This document shows, in pieces, positions 38,243 through 47,663 of a stretch of DNA of 64,000 nt. The position numbers were made by a program, and so were the translations under genes. Below the pieces are notes generated by a model that did not search any database, was not told the origin of the DNA, and saw only the letters and a list, made by a program, of their open reading frames with translations. The stretch is taken from assembly GCA_947500555.1 (NCBI GenBank), contig CANMSE010000001.1, positions 620,001-684,000 of the forward strand. The letters are read 5' to 3'. Numbering within the stretch: the stretch's first letter is position 1; every line of letters starts with the position of its first letter. Source of the DNA: an uncultured Fulvivirga sp. GTDB taxonomy: Bacteria > Bacteroidota > Bacteroidia > Cytophagales > Cyclobacteriaceae.

Positions 38243-40669
38243 TTAATTGACCAGGCACCTCTCCTTCACCAAACTAAAGTCAATGCCAATGATATCGGAG
38301 ATAGCTTCTAAAACCAAAATAACGGATTGCTGATTATCTAAAATCAGCCGGCTACAGTAGATGTTTTCAGCCAGGTGATAAACTGAATTCTGAACGTTAA
38401 TAAGATTAGGGTTTAGTCTTATTTTCTCAGTCAATTGCAAAATTGCTATCACATTTTTTAGGCACTCCGTTTTCGCTGGCACGCCTTCAAACTCTTGTAG
38501 TTGATCTTCTAATACTTGTTGAAGTACTTTGTTTAAAATGTCCTCATCCAGTTTTACCTTCCATTTAACCACTTCATCTACAAGCTGAGTAAACCTCTCC
38601 AAATTGAATGCCTTATCAGTAAGAGTATCCTTAAGCTCAACATTAATAACCATTTCCAAATTCTTGGTCAAGATATCAGGTATAACCAGATTCTCATACT
38701 TCATCACATTCATGATGTTGTAATTGATATCATAAATCTTTCGGTAAGAATCGTAAGCCTGATCTTCACTTTGCATCAAAAACTGATTGACCAATTTCAA
38801 TTGCTCATCTTTGAACATTTGGAAGAATGAGAAATTATGTTCTTTGAAATTCTCTTTTATCAGATCTGTAACACGCGCTATATTACTTTTATCAAAGGCC
38901 TCTTTAAGCAACTTAGACAAATTATCGAATTCACCATCTTTCAAGGCTTTTGTGGTACCACCAATAAGATGGTGCTGACCTAAATAAAGTACAACAAAGC
39001 TAAATTCTTTTTGAGATAGGGTCACCTTAGAACTCACGTTGGTTGTACCAATGGCTAACCTCTGCACTCCTGCATTCAACCTTTCAAACTTTACGCTTGT
39101 GCAGTCATAATTGAGTACTGTCAGTATTTTAGGATTGTCAGCAAATAATGAAGCTACAGCATAGTGCATTCCAACCTGGGTTAGACTCAATTTATAAGGT
39201 GCGATATATCGCAAATAAATATCCTTGCCTGTCCCCATTTCTGGAATATTACTCTGTGCCTTACCTAAATCGTTTAAAAAAGATTCTTCCAATTTGACCG
39301 AAGATTCACTTTCAGCCAATTGAATAGCACGGGCAGCATATTGTAGAATCTGCACAGTTTCAATTCCTGATAGTTCATTAAAAAACCACCCACAACTGGT
39401 ATACATGAGTTGAGCATGACGCTGCATCTCCAGCAATCTAATTGCCTTGGTTTTACTTTGGGCATCAAGTCCCTCAAATGCATGTTTTGATAAAAACTGC
39501 TCAATATTAGCTTTAGTACGATTTAAAATTACTTCGATATAAGCATTTCTCGCCTCCCAGGGAGACTTAACTAAAGGCTTTATCTCTTTTTCAAAGACAT
39601 TAATCAGTGCATCTCTTAAATTGTCGAGCGCATCACGCAAGGGCCCTCTCCACTTCTGGTTCCAGCCTGCCATGCCTCCAGTATGGCAACCACAATCTCT
39701 TTGCCATCTTCCAACTCCATGAGCACAAGACCATGAGCTGTTTTCATGAATCTCTGCTTCATATTGCGCTTCCACCAGACTCATATACTCTGAGTAATTC
39801 GTTACGCGGGCCAAATTATTATTTTCAATATAGCGTATACAATACGCAAGTGCCATGTCACCATTTTTATGATGATGTCCGTAGCTCTCGCCATCAGTGG
39901 CTATATGTACAATTTGGGGATCATCCATATGTTGAAATCCACTCAAAAGGTCTTCAGCAAAACGCTTTCCGTTATCCAAAACTCCTTTGAAAGCTACTCC
40001 CTGAGATCGATCTCCATCATAGAAAAATAAGGTCATTATCTTACCAGAAGGTAGCTTACACTGATAGTGAAAATTACTATTAATACCGTCATTCCAATCT
40101 TTAGCTCCTATTTTTCTAAATCTCTTGGCCTGCGATGGGGCAAGAATGGTAAATTTAATACCGTGCTCTGCACATACTTCCAACGTTTCGGTATCAACAG
40201 CTGATTCTGCTAACCAAATCCCTTCAGCATCTCTTTCAAAACGTTTCTTGAAATCAAAAAGACCCCAAATCACCTGCGTCTCTTTATCTCGCCTATTGGC
40301 CAGGGGCATTATAATATGGTTGTATACTTGAGCTACTGCCGAACCATGTCCATTAAAGTTTTCAATACTCTTCTTATCTGCATCTATAATTGCCTGATGA
40401 GTTTCAGGGGCATTTTGTTCCATCCATGAGAGCAGGGTAGGACCAAAATTGAAACTCATTTTTGAGTAGTTATTAACGATGTCAATTATCTTGTTCTTAT
40501 CATTCAATATTCTGGAATGTGTATTAGAAGCATAACACTCTTCATTGATTCGCTCATTCCAATCGTGATAAGGTGAAGCAGATGGTTGTATTTCTATTTC
40601 TTCCAACCACGCATTCTCTCTTGGGGGCTGATAAAAGTGCCCGTGTATGCATAAATACTTTTTATCCAT
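38243..40669 (-). CDS. Glycoside hydrolase family 57 protein with DUF3536
   Basis: The 808-residue cytosolic protein starts like GH57 enzymes (MDKKYLCIHGHFYQPPREN, with the first-strand His cluster), then HSRILNDKNKIIDIVNNYS, TEGIWLAESAVDTETLEV and HIATDGESYGHHHKNGDMAL; these hold the likely acidic residues. The long helical C-terminal part fits DUF3536. Members act on alpha-glucans and probably hydrolyse or transfer alpha-1,4 links. The ATG overlaps the stop of glgB by one base (TAATG), linking it to glycogen metabolism. Exact reaction unknown. Confidence 0.85.
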   Translation of the reverse strand: MDKKYLCIHGHFYQPPRENAWLEEIEIQPSASPYHDWNERINEECYASNTHSRILNDKNKIIDIVNNYSKMSFNFGPTLLSWMEQNAPETHQAIIDADKKSIENFNGHGSAVAQVYNHIIMPLANRRDKETQVIWGLFDFKKRFERDAEGIWLAESAVDTETLEVCAEHGIKFTILAPSQAKRFRKIGAKDWNDGINSNFHYQCKLPSGKIMTLFFYDGDRSQGVAFKGVLDNGKRFAEDLLSGFQHMDDPQIVHIATDGESYGHHHKNGDMALAYCIRYIENNNLARVTNYSEYMSLVEAQYEAEIHENSSWSCAHGVGRWQRDCGCHTGGMAGWNQKWRGPLRDALDNLRDALINVFEKEIKPLVKSPWEARNAYIEVILNRTKANIEQFLSKHAFEGLDAQSKTKAIRLLEMQRHAQLMYTSCGWFFNELSGIETVQILQYAARAIQLAESESSVKLEESFLNDLGKAQSNIPEMGTGKDIYLRYIAPYKLSLTQVGMHYAVASLFADNPKILTVLNYDCTSVKFERLNAGVQRLAIGTTNVSSKVTLSQKEFSFVVLYLGQHHLIGGTTKALKDGEFDNLSKLLKEAFDKSNIARVTDLIKENFKEHNFSFFQMFKDEQLKLVNQFLMQSEDQAYDSYRKIYDINYNIMNVMKYENLVIPDILTKNLEMVINVELKDTLTDKAFNLERFTQLVDEVVKWKVKLDEDILNKVLQQVLEDQLQEFEGVPAKTECLKNVIAILQLTEKIRLNPNLINVQNSVYHLAENIYCSRLILDNQQSVILVLEAISDIIGIDFSLVKERCLVN

Positions 40670-42606
40670 TATTTTTTCTTACTTACAACACTCTTCTTCA
40701 ACACGGTTATTCCCAATGGCGGTAGATTGAGCACCAAAGAATTCTCTCGACCGTGATAAGGTTCTTTTTGTGTCTTTAGAATTTTTTTATTCAAATTATC
40801 ACTGCCCCAATATTCCTTTTTATCTGAGTTAAAAACCTCTTTGTAACTCCCAGGTACATTAATTCCAATTCTATAGTTTTCACGTACCACCGGTGTGAAG
40901 TTGGCTACAATTACTAATGTGTCCTTTTCCTTTTTTCCTTTTCTTAAGTAACTCAATACTGAATTTTGTGAATCGTTAAGTTCGATCCATTCAAAGCCAT
41001 CTCCACTAAAACCAAGTTCGTACAAGGCTGGTTCTGATTTATAGAGTTCATTAATATCACTTATCATTTTCTTTACTCCTTGATGTGGAGCATGATCTAA
41101 CAAGTGCCATTCTAATGAGTTATCGTGCTTCCATTCTGACGTCTGTCCAATCTCACCTCCCATAAACAGTAACTTGGTACCTGGATGCGTATACATCCAA
41201 CCATAAAGTAGTCTCAGGTTAGCAAATTTTTGCCATTCATCCCCGGGCATTCTTCCAATAAGAGGGCCCTTACCATGTACCACCTCATCATGGGAAAGAG
41301 GTAACATAAAGTTCTCCGTAAAAGCATAAGCCAGGCTAAACGTGATATCATTTTGATGATATTGCCTGTAATAAGTATCTTTTTGGAAATAGTTAAGTAC
41401 ATCATTCATCCAACCCATCATCCATTTCATACCAAAGCCCAATCCTCCCAAGTAAGTCGGTCGGCTAACCATTGGAAACGATGTGGATTCCTCCGCTATA
41501 GTTTGAACATCCGGAAACTCTTTGAATACCGACTCATTCATCTCTTTCAAAAATGATATGGCTTCTAGGTTTTCTCTGCCACCATGTACATTTGGAACCC
41601 ATTCACCTTCTTTTCTCGAATAGTCAAGGTAAAGCATAGAAGCTACTGCATCAACGCGCAGGCCATCTACATGATATTTATCAAGCCAAAAGACAGCATT
41701 ACTTATAAGAAAAGCTCGCACTTCGTTGCGCCCATAGTTAAATATATAACTGCTCCAATCGGGATGATAACCTTGTCGTGGATCTGCGTGCTCATATAAA
41801 TGAGACCCGTCAAATCGATACAAACCATGTTCATCGCCTGGAAAATGTGATGGAACCCAATCGAGAAAAACGCCAATCCCTGCTTTATGAAAAGCTTCAA
41901 CCAAAAACATAAACTCTTGCGGGTCTCCGAAACGAGAAGTAGGTGCAAAGTAGCCTGTTATTTGATAGCCCCATGAACCAAAGAAAGGATGTTCCATAAC
42001 CGGCATGAGTTCAACATGAGTATAACCAAGCTCTTTTACATAATTGACCAGCTCCTCTGCGAGTTCTTTGTAAGAAAGAGATAAATGCTCATTATTTCTT
42101 TTCCAGGACCCAATGTGTACTTCATAAACCGATGTTGGCGAATCCAATGCGTTTTTCTTCTTTCGCCCATTCATCCAGGTTTTATCCTTCCATCTATAAT
42201 CTTCAATATCCCAAACTACGGATGCGGTATTTGGAGGGACTTCCCATTTTTTTGCAAAAGGATCACCCTTTTCTAAAACCTCCCCACTGTCACTGTTAAC
42301 AATTTTATACTTATAGGTATCTCCGTTTTTAACACTGGGAATAAAGCCTTCCCAAATTCCCGAAGAGTCCCATCTTGCATTCAGCTCATAGCCTTCGCCA
42401 TTCCAGTGGTTGAAGTCACCTATAACACTGACCTGAGAAGCACCAGGTGCCCAGACAGCAAAATATGTCCCGGATGTTTTACCCACTTTTATAATATGGG
42501 CTCCTAATTTTTCATACAACTTATAATGCGTTCCTGCCCGGAATAAGTTGATATCAAAGTCAGTAAAAAGTGAGTGTGCTTGAATAAATTCTTGGAATTT
42601 CGCCAC
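40669..42606 (-). CDS. glgB: 1,4-alpha-glucan branching enzyme
   Basis: The 645-residue GH13 enzyme adds alpha-1,6 branches to glycogen. It has an N-terminal CBM48 (YFAVWAPGASQVSVIGDFN), the GH13 motifs DWVPSHFP, GLRVDAVASMLYLDY (nucleophile Asp), TIAEESTSFP (acid Glu) and LSHDEVVHGKG, and a C-terminal beta domain. The start codon is GTG (42604-42606); no in-frame ATG precedes the CBM48. It sits 11 nt after the maltokinase gene and one base over the GH57 gene. Confidence 0.94.
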   Translation of the reverse strand: MAKFQEFIQAHSLFTDFDINLFRAGTHYKLYEKLGAHIIKVGKTSGTYFAVWAPGASQVSVIGDFNHWNGEGYELNARWDSSGIWEGFIPSVKNGDTYKYKIVNSDSGEVLEKGDPFAKKWEVPPNTASVVWDIEDYRWKDKTWMNGRKKKNALDSPTSVYEVHIGSWKRNNEHLSLSYKELAEELVNYVKELGYTHVELMPVMEHPFFGSWGYQITGYFAPTSRFGDPQEFMFLVEAFHKAGIGVFLDWVPSHFPGDEHGLYRFDGSHLYEHADPRQGYHPDWSSYIFNYGRNEVRAFLISNAVFWLDKYHVDGLRVDAVASMLYLDYSRKEGEWVPNVHGGRENLEAISFLKEMNESVFKEFPDVQTIAEESTSFPMVSRPTYLGGLGFGMKWMMGWMNDVLNYFQKDTYYRQYHQNDITFSLAYAFTENFMLPLSHDEVVHGKGPLIGRMPGDEWQKFANLRLLYGWMYTHPGTKLLFMGGEIGQTSEWKHDNSLEWHLLDHAPHQGVKKMISDINELYKSEPALYELGFSGDGFEWIELNDSQNSVLSYLRKGKKEKDTLVIVANFTPVVRENYRIGINVPGSYKEVFNSDKKEYWGSDNLNKKILKTQKEPYHGRENSLVLNLPPLGITVLKKSVVSKKK

Positions 42607-42617
42607 TGTCGTTTCTT

Positions 42618-44228
42618 TTAGTTATCTAATATTTGTTTGATCCCTGTCAAAGGAATAATTGCCCAATCGGGCCTGGATTTTAATTCATAGCCAATCTCAT
42701 ACACTGCTTTTTCAAGCAGGTGATACTTTAGTAAGTACACAATCTCAGGATAGTAGCCTACATCCATGTTGCTGGACATAGCAGTATCGAGATAGGTATG
42801 AAGAAAAACCGATACTATGCATTGATAGTATTTTTCGCCTGCCTGAAACAGTTCATCTTCTGTCAATGAGCTTTTGAACTTCTTACTAAATATTACCGCA
42901 TAAACGGCATAATGGAAGGATCTCAGAACGCCCGCCACGTCCTTCAAAGGTGTTTGTTTCACTTTTCTATCACGAATGGTACTCTCTGGCTCTCCTTCAA
43001 AATCTATAATGTAGAAATCATTATTATCTGATGCCAATATTTGGCCCAGGTGAAGGTCTCCATGAATCCTTATTCGTTGACTATTAAGTAGTGATTCTTC
43101 AAACTCTAGAAATTTTCGCGTTATCTCATCACGTGCATTAAGAAATAACTGTGCATACTCTTGCGCCAGTCCTTTCAACTTATCAATATTTTGCTCAACA
43201 AGAATATGTCTTGCTGTAAACTGATAGATAATCCTGTTTTTTAACCAAACCGAATAATCTGAATTGAATGATGTAGGATTGAAAGCTGTATCATATCTGT
43301 TCTTGAATAATGCAATGTGCATTTCAGCAATCCGGGTAGCAATCTTTTGAACGTTCTTCAATGTTTGAAATCCTACCAGATCTACAATTTCATCATCAAG
43401 TTCTTTAATCCTTCTACGCTCGAAAAGCGGAATGTTTTCGATGTCTTTAACTGAAGTTTTCGTTGAAGCAACTCTGTCGAAATAGGCTTTGACATCATCA
43501 AGCATAATCGTCCATGCCTCTCCACGATTATCGATCTTTCCTTGCATCAAACCCAGAGAGATCACCGAGTAATTACGATTTTTCCAACTCATACTTCCGA
43601 CATAGCTGGGCGCATTCTTGAATCCGGCATCATCAGATAAATAGCGTGTTAATTCCAAGTCTGGATTGACATCCTCGAAGAGTCTCCTATAAATCTTCAG
43701 GTAGTATTTATCATTGTACTCTAGCGAAGTATTGCTTTGATCAAAACCTAACACTTGAGAGCTGACATATTCGGTAGATGAGCGCAACACCTTTCCTTTC
43801 TCAAATAAAAGGGTCCGACCGTCACTTTCGAACTTCTTTTGCTTCGTCATAGCCAAAAACAAGAATTTTCTGAACTCTTCCCAGTAAACAGCATCAATAA
43901 TATAACCCTGTTTCCCACCTACAGAAGCCTTGGTCACAATTCCTTTTTTGTCAATCTCCTCTGAACAAAATGCAAGCGTCATGAAGTAGTACTCGGTAAA
44001 GCCGGCTGCAAAATTCACTTCTATGACAATAGCATGCGCTAAAGTTTTTTTCTCTGTACCTAGAGGAGTTCGTAGTGTTATTTTGAAATTTTTTGTGTTT
44101 TGTCCTTTAGCCGCATACCATCTGGTAGTGAGCATATAGTCAGTCACGCTTTTAGTCAGTAAACTGATAAACTCTTCATCTTCAAAGACCTTAACCCACC
44201 GTTTTGTAGTTTTTAAAGTATTGGCCAT
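42618..44228 (-). CDS. Maltokinase (Mak/Pep2-type)
   Basis: The 536-residue kinase phosphorylates maltose to maltose 1-phosphate for GlgE. The eukaryotic-like kinase C-terminus shows RIRIHGDLHLGQIL (catalytic Asp) and FYIIDFEGEP (metal site), both characteristic of maltokinase; the N-terminal cap with MLTTRWYAAKGQ matches the maltokinase/Pep2 N-terminus. In many bacteria this domain is fused to trehalose synthase; here it is free-standing and treS is not in the window. Spacing to glgE is only 4 nt, so co-expression is certain in effect. Confidence 0.9.
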   Translation of the reverse strand: MANTLKTTKRWVKVFEDEEFISLLTKSVTDYMLTTRWYAAKGQNTKNFKITLRTPLGTEKKTLAHAIVIEVNFAAGFTEYYFMTLAFCSEEIDKKGIVTKASVGGKQGYIIDAVYWEEFRKFLFLAMTKQKKFESDGRTLLFEKGKVLRSSTEYVSSQVLGFDQSNTSLEYNDKYYLKIYRRLFEDVNPDLELTRYLSDDAGFKNAPSYVGSMSWKNRNYSVISLGLMQGKIDNRGEAWTIMLDDVKAYFDRVASTKTSVKDIENIPLFERRRIKELDDEIVDLVGFQTLKNVQKIATRIAEMHIALFKNRYDTAFNPTSFNSDYSVWLKNRIIYQFTARHILVEQNIDKLKGLAQEYAQLFLNARDEITRKFLEFEESLLNSQRIRIHGDLHLGQILASDNNDFYIIDFEGEPESTIRDRKVKQTPLKDVAGVLRSFHYAVYAVIFSKKFKSSLTEDELFQAGEKYYQCIVSVFLHTYLDTAMSSNMDVGYYPEIVYLLKYHLLEKAVYEIGYELKSRPDWAIIPLTGIKQILDN

Positions 44229-44232
44229 AAGA

Positions 44233-46179
44233 TTATACCTCTAATTTGAAAATGTGAAACGAAAGCCCATTATTCCCAAGCTCTACAAAGTTCCACTCTT
44301 TGTCCCAGGTGTATGAAGTATCCACTATGAGGTCTTTGGCCTTAAAGCGTACACCTTCTTCAACACCAAGTTGCTTCAACGGTACTTGCACCCAACCAGA
44401 TTGTGTATAATAAGGGTCTAGGCTAACCACAACTAATATCTTGTTTTTCTTCTCTCTGTCAATCTTAAAGAATGCCAGTATCTGATCGTTATCAATAGAG
44501 CAAAATTCAATATTATTCGTTTCTTGAAGAGCTGGGTTATCCTTTCTAACTTGATTAACGGCAGTAATGATTGATTTAAGCTTGTTTGTTTTTGACCATT
44601 GATGGTGCTTAACTTCATATTTTTCAGAATCGTGATATTCTTCTTTTCCAATAATAGCCTCATGAACCATTTGTTCAAATATTGGCCCATAGATACCAAC
44701 ATTGGAGCTCAAAGTTGCCGCTAGTATATATCGCATGATAAAGACGTTTTCATTACCACTTTGCAATAAAAAGGGGTTAATATCTGGTGTATTGGGCCAA
44801 AAGTTCGGTCTGAAATATTCCTTAAGTTCTGTCTGTGACAATTCAGTCATATACTCGATCAACTCGTGTTTATTATTACGCCAGGTATAGTAGGTGTACG
44901 ATTGTGTAAATCCGACTTTTGCCAACTGCGCCATTACTTTAGGGCGTGTGAAGGCCTCGGATAAGAATAAAAAATCAGGATATTTAGCCTTGACTTTGGC
45001 TATCAAATATTCCCAAAAACGAAATGGTTTAGTATGTGGATTGTCCACTCGAAATATTCGAATACCGTGCTTTGCCCAGTATAAGGCCACATCCACTAAC
45101 TCATCCCACAAGTTTTGCCAATCATCACATTCAAAATTAATTGGGAGAATGTCCTGATATTTTTTAGGTGGATTCTCTGCATACTGTACTGAACCATCTG
45201 GACGCCATTTGAACCATTGTGGATGAGATTTAACATATGGATGGTTAGGCGCGCACTGTAATGCAAAATCCATGGCTAATTCAATGTCCATTTCCTTTGC
45301 CTTTTTCATAAGGTTTTTGAAATCTGCAAGGGTTCCCAACTCTGGAAGGATATCTCGGTGACCTCCGGCTTTTCCACCTATGGCCCATGGGCTGCCTGGC
45401 TCATCTTTTTCAGCAACGGTAGAATTGTTTTTGCCTTTTCTAAAGTCTTCACCAATGGGATGAATAGGCGGGAAATAAAGGGTATCAAAACCCATTTTCT
45501 GAACCTCCGGTAAAACTGTTATACAGTCTTTGAAAGTACCATGTTCACCTTCTATGGGCGAGGCCGATCTTGGAAAGAATTCATACCATGTACTGAATAG
45601 TGCTTTTTTCCTATCAACGTAGACCGCCAACTCTTTCTCATAGGTAAGTTTAAATTCTGCAGAAGGATGCTTTTTAAAGATTGCCTCAAGCCTCTTACTG
45701 GCAGCTTCTTTGACAGCACTTTTATACTTCTTTTTATCAGCAAAAAGTTTGATCAAACTATCCAAGTAAGCTTTATCCGTTGACTTTGCTTTCTTTTTTA
45801 TTGCTTTTAGATATTGTAGCCCGTCCAACAACTCAATATCAACCTTCTGGCCATCTTCTATTTTTCTGTCGATATTATGCTGCCAATTCAATGCATGATC
45901 TACCCACGCTTCGATAGTATAATGGTAAAGCCCCTGCTTTTCTACTTTAAAAGATGCCGACCACCTATCATTGACCAATTCCTTCATGGGAATTTCAGAC
46001 CATTGTTTATCATTTTCGTGCTTGTAAAGCAGATGAGCATTAATAACATCGTGACCATCAGTAAAGACATCGGCCTCGACCGTTACGACTTCATTGACAA
46101 CGCGTTTTGCATAAAATTTTCCATTATCGATTTCAGGAGTGACATTTTCGATAATGGCTCTTATCTGACCAGATACCAT
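44233..46179 (-). CDS. glgE: Alpha-1,4-glucan:maltose-1-phosphate maltosyltransferase
   Basis: The 648-residue GH13_3 enzyme extends alpha-1,4-glucans using maltose 1-phosphate. An N-terminal domain (SGQIRAIIENVTPEIDNGKF) is followed by the TIM barrel with AMDFALQCAPNHPYV, GIRIFRVDNPHTKPFRFWEY (nucleophile Asp) and FLFLSEAFTRPKVM (acid Glu), all diagnostic for GlgE. A C-terminal beta domain follows. It heads the operon glgE - maltokinase - glgB - GH57, divergent from rluD. Confidence 0.95.
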   Translation of the reverse strand: MVSGQIRAIIENVTPEIDNGKFYAKRVVNEVVTVEADVFTDGHDVINAHLLYKHENDKQWSEIPMKELVNDRWSASFKVEKQGLYHYTIEAWVDHALNWQHNIDRKIEDGQKVDIELLDGLQYLKAIKKKAKSTDKAYLDSLIKLFADKKKYKSAVKEAASKRLEAIFKKHPSAEFKLTYEKELAVYVDRKKALFSTWYEFFPRSASPIEGEHGTFKDCITVLPEVQKMGFDTLYFPPIHPIGEDFRKGKNNSTVAEKDEPGSPWAIGGKAGGHRDILPELGTLADFKNLMKKAKEMDIELAMDFALQCAPNHPYVKSHPQWFKWRPDGSVQYAENPPKKYQDILPINFECDDWQNLWDELVDVALYWAKHGIRIFRVDNPHTKPFRFWEYLIAKVKAKYPDFLFLSEAFTRPKVMAQLAKVGFTQSYTYYTWRNNKHELIEYMTELSQTELKEYFRPNFWPNTPDINPFLLQSGNENVFIMRYILAATLSSNVGIYGPIFEQMVHEAIIGKEEYHDSEKYEVKHHQWSKTNKLKSIITAVNQVRKDNPALQETNNIEFCSIDNDQILAFFKIDREKKNKILVVVSLDPYYTQSGWVQVPLKQLGVEEGVRFKAKDLIVDTSYTWDKEWNFVELGNNGLSFHIFKLEV

Positions 46180-46283
46180 AAAATATTAATTGTGCGTATG
46201 GATAAAAATATGAACAAAACATGCCGATAAAAAGCAGATTATGCTCTATTTTACCCGCAATCGATTGAAATGAATGATAGGCG

Positions 46284-46317
46284 TTTGTGTCGTTGGCAGC
46301 CAATAGTTGTAAATTTG
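46284..46317 (+). promoter_or_regulatory. Candidate promoter for rluD placed almost on the start codon
   Basis: TTTG at 46284-46287, a 22-nt spacer and an exact TAnnTTTG box (TAAATTTG, 46310-46317). The box ends only 4 nt before the ATG at 46322, predicting a leaderless or near-leaderless mRNA. Confidence 0.45.
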
Positions 46318-46321
46318 TACC

Positions 46322-47347
46322 ATGAATTCAAAACCTATTGAACAAGATGATGATGACTTGTTCGAACATCATAAAATTGTAGCTGATCCGGGGCAAGCTC
46401 CTTTGCGAATCGATAAATTCTTAATGGATAGAATAGCCAATGCAACTCGAAGCAAAATTCAAAGTGGCATTACTGATGGTTTTGTTGAAGTAAATGGTTC
46501 GAAGGTAAAGGCTAACTATAAAGTAAAGCCCGATGATGTTATTACTGTCTCCATGCCTGAACCTCCTCGTGATACAAAGGTAGTCCCTGAAGATATCCCG
46601 TTAAATATTATTTATGAAGACGAACACTTATTAGTTGTTAATAAGGAAGCTGGTATGGTAGTGCATCCCGCATATCAAAATTGGTCAGGTACTTTGGTGA
46701 ATGCATTGACTTACCATTTCAACAATTTGCCTGAAATGAAAGGTAATGAGGGTCGTCCTGGCTTGGTTCACAGAATTGATAAAGATACATCAGGTCTTTT
46801 GGTAATTGCTAAATCAGAGATTGCTATGGATGGACTGGCCAGGCAATTTTTTGATCATAGTATTGAACGGACTTATTATGCTCTCGTCTGGGGAGTGCCT
46901 AATGAGAAAAAGGGTACTATAGATATAAATCTTGGTAGAAGTCTAAAAGACAGACGAATTACTGTTGCTTACGAAGATCCTGAAATTGGACGACATGCGA
47001 TTACCCATTATGAGCTGTTGAAGGACTTGAGATACGTCTCACTGCTAAAATGCAATTTGGAAACTGGTAGAACACATCAAATAAGAGCTCATATGAGGCA
47101 TATTGGGCATCCTTTATTCAATGATGCTACTTATGGGGGCGATAAACTATTGAAAGGAACACAATTCTCAAAATATAAACAGTTTGTAGACAACTGCTTC
47201 AAAGTGATCCCTCGCCAGGCGCTACACGCAAAGTCGTTGGGGTTCATCCATCCTGCTACTAAAGAAAAAATGCAATTCAACTCTGAGTTACCGGAAGATT
47301 TTTCTTCAGTAATTGAGAAATGGGAGCATTACGTACAATACACTTAA
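46322..47347 (+). CDS. rluD: RluA/RluD-family 23S rRNA pseudouridine synthase
   Basis: The 341-residue enzyme has an acidic N-terminus, an S4 RNA-binding domain (LRIDKFLMDRIANATRSKIQ...VEVNGSKVKANYKVKPDD) and a catalytic domain with HRIDKDTSGLLVIAK (catalytic Asp153), ALVWGVP, and GRTHQIRAHMRHIGHP. S4 plus this motif set is the RluD layout, which modifies helix 69 of 23S rRNA. The symbol is given for the family; RluC/RluA-type specificity cannot be fully excluded. Confidence 0.88.
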   Translation: MNSKPIEQDDDDLFEHHKIVADPGQAPLRIDKFLMDRIANATRSKIQSGITDGFVEVNGSKVKANYKVKPDDVITVSMPEPPRDTKVVPEDIPLNIIYEDEHLLVVNKEAGMVVHPAYQNWSGTLVNALTYHFNNLPEMKGNEGRPGLVHRIDKDTSGLLVIAKSEIAMDGLARQFFDHSIERTYYALVWGVPNEKKGTIDINLGRSLKDRRITVAYEDPEIGRHAITHYELLKDLRYVSLLKCNLETGRTHQIRAHMRHIGHPLFNDATYGGDKLLKGTQFSKYKQFVDNCFKVIPRQALHAKSLGFIHPATKEKMQFNSELPEDFSSVIEKWEHYVQYT

Positions 47348-47352
47348 GGCAC

Positions 47353-47380
47353 AAAAAAAGCGCTTGTGATTTAAGCGCTT
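47353..47380 (-). terminator. Terminator overlapping the stop codon of the 66-residue gene
   Basis: AAGCGCTT (47358-47365) and AAGCGCTT (47373-47380) form an 8-bp stem with a 7-nt loop; seven T follow on the minus strand. The TAA (47373-47371) of the small gene lies at the stem/loop border. It could also stop rluD transcripts, but the plus-strand T tract is poor. Confidence 0.75.
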
Positions 47381-47571
47381 AGTTCTATTTTATTTGGTTT
47401 TAATGCTTCCTGAATTTCATTCAAAGCCTGTTTCTTAAAATCCAGATAGCTCTGATCCAGTGAAGGTGAATAAATTAGTCCCTTGATAAACTTAATGACC
47501 TTTTCCATTTCTGCGGCATTCATTGAATCTATCGACTGAACAATTGCCTGTTTTTTAATAGTGGTTTCCAT
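47371..47571 (-). CDS. Small helical protein of unknown function
   Basis: The 66-residue protein, predicted mostly helical (KKQAIVQSIDSMNAAEMEKV, IKFIKGLI, then a Lys/Glu-rich tail), vaguely resembles small antitoxin-like helical proteins with 'M...E.EKV..FI..L', but no toxin partner is adjacent and no family was identified. It has its own terminator. Confidence 0.55.
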   Translation of the reverse strand: METTIKKQAIVQSIDSMNAAEMEKVIKFIKGLIYSPSLDQSYLDFKKQALNEIQEALKPNKIELSA

Positions 47572-47663
47572 TTGTTTATGTAATAGTGGTTACACAATTA
47601 AAACGAATTTTGAGATATATTGTTCTCCTATTAAGAAATGGTAACGATTTGATGATATAGAGG

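Noticed and set aside
39607..39990. 127-codon frame on the plus strand inside the GH57 gene
   Set aside because: Antisense shadow of a clear GH57/DUF3536 protein; translation has no family features.
45877..46230. 117-codon plus-strand frame over the glgE 5' end
   Set aside because: Antisense to the conserved GlgE N-terminus; no independent support.
47371..47571. Antitoxin of a toxin-antitoxin pair
   Set aside because: No adjacent toxin-like gene, and the similarity to short helical antitoxins is superficial.
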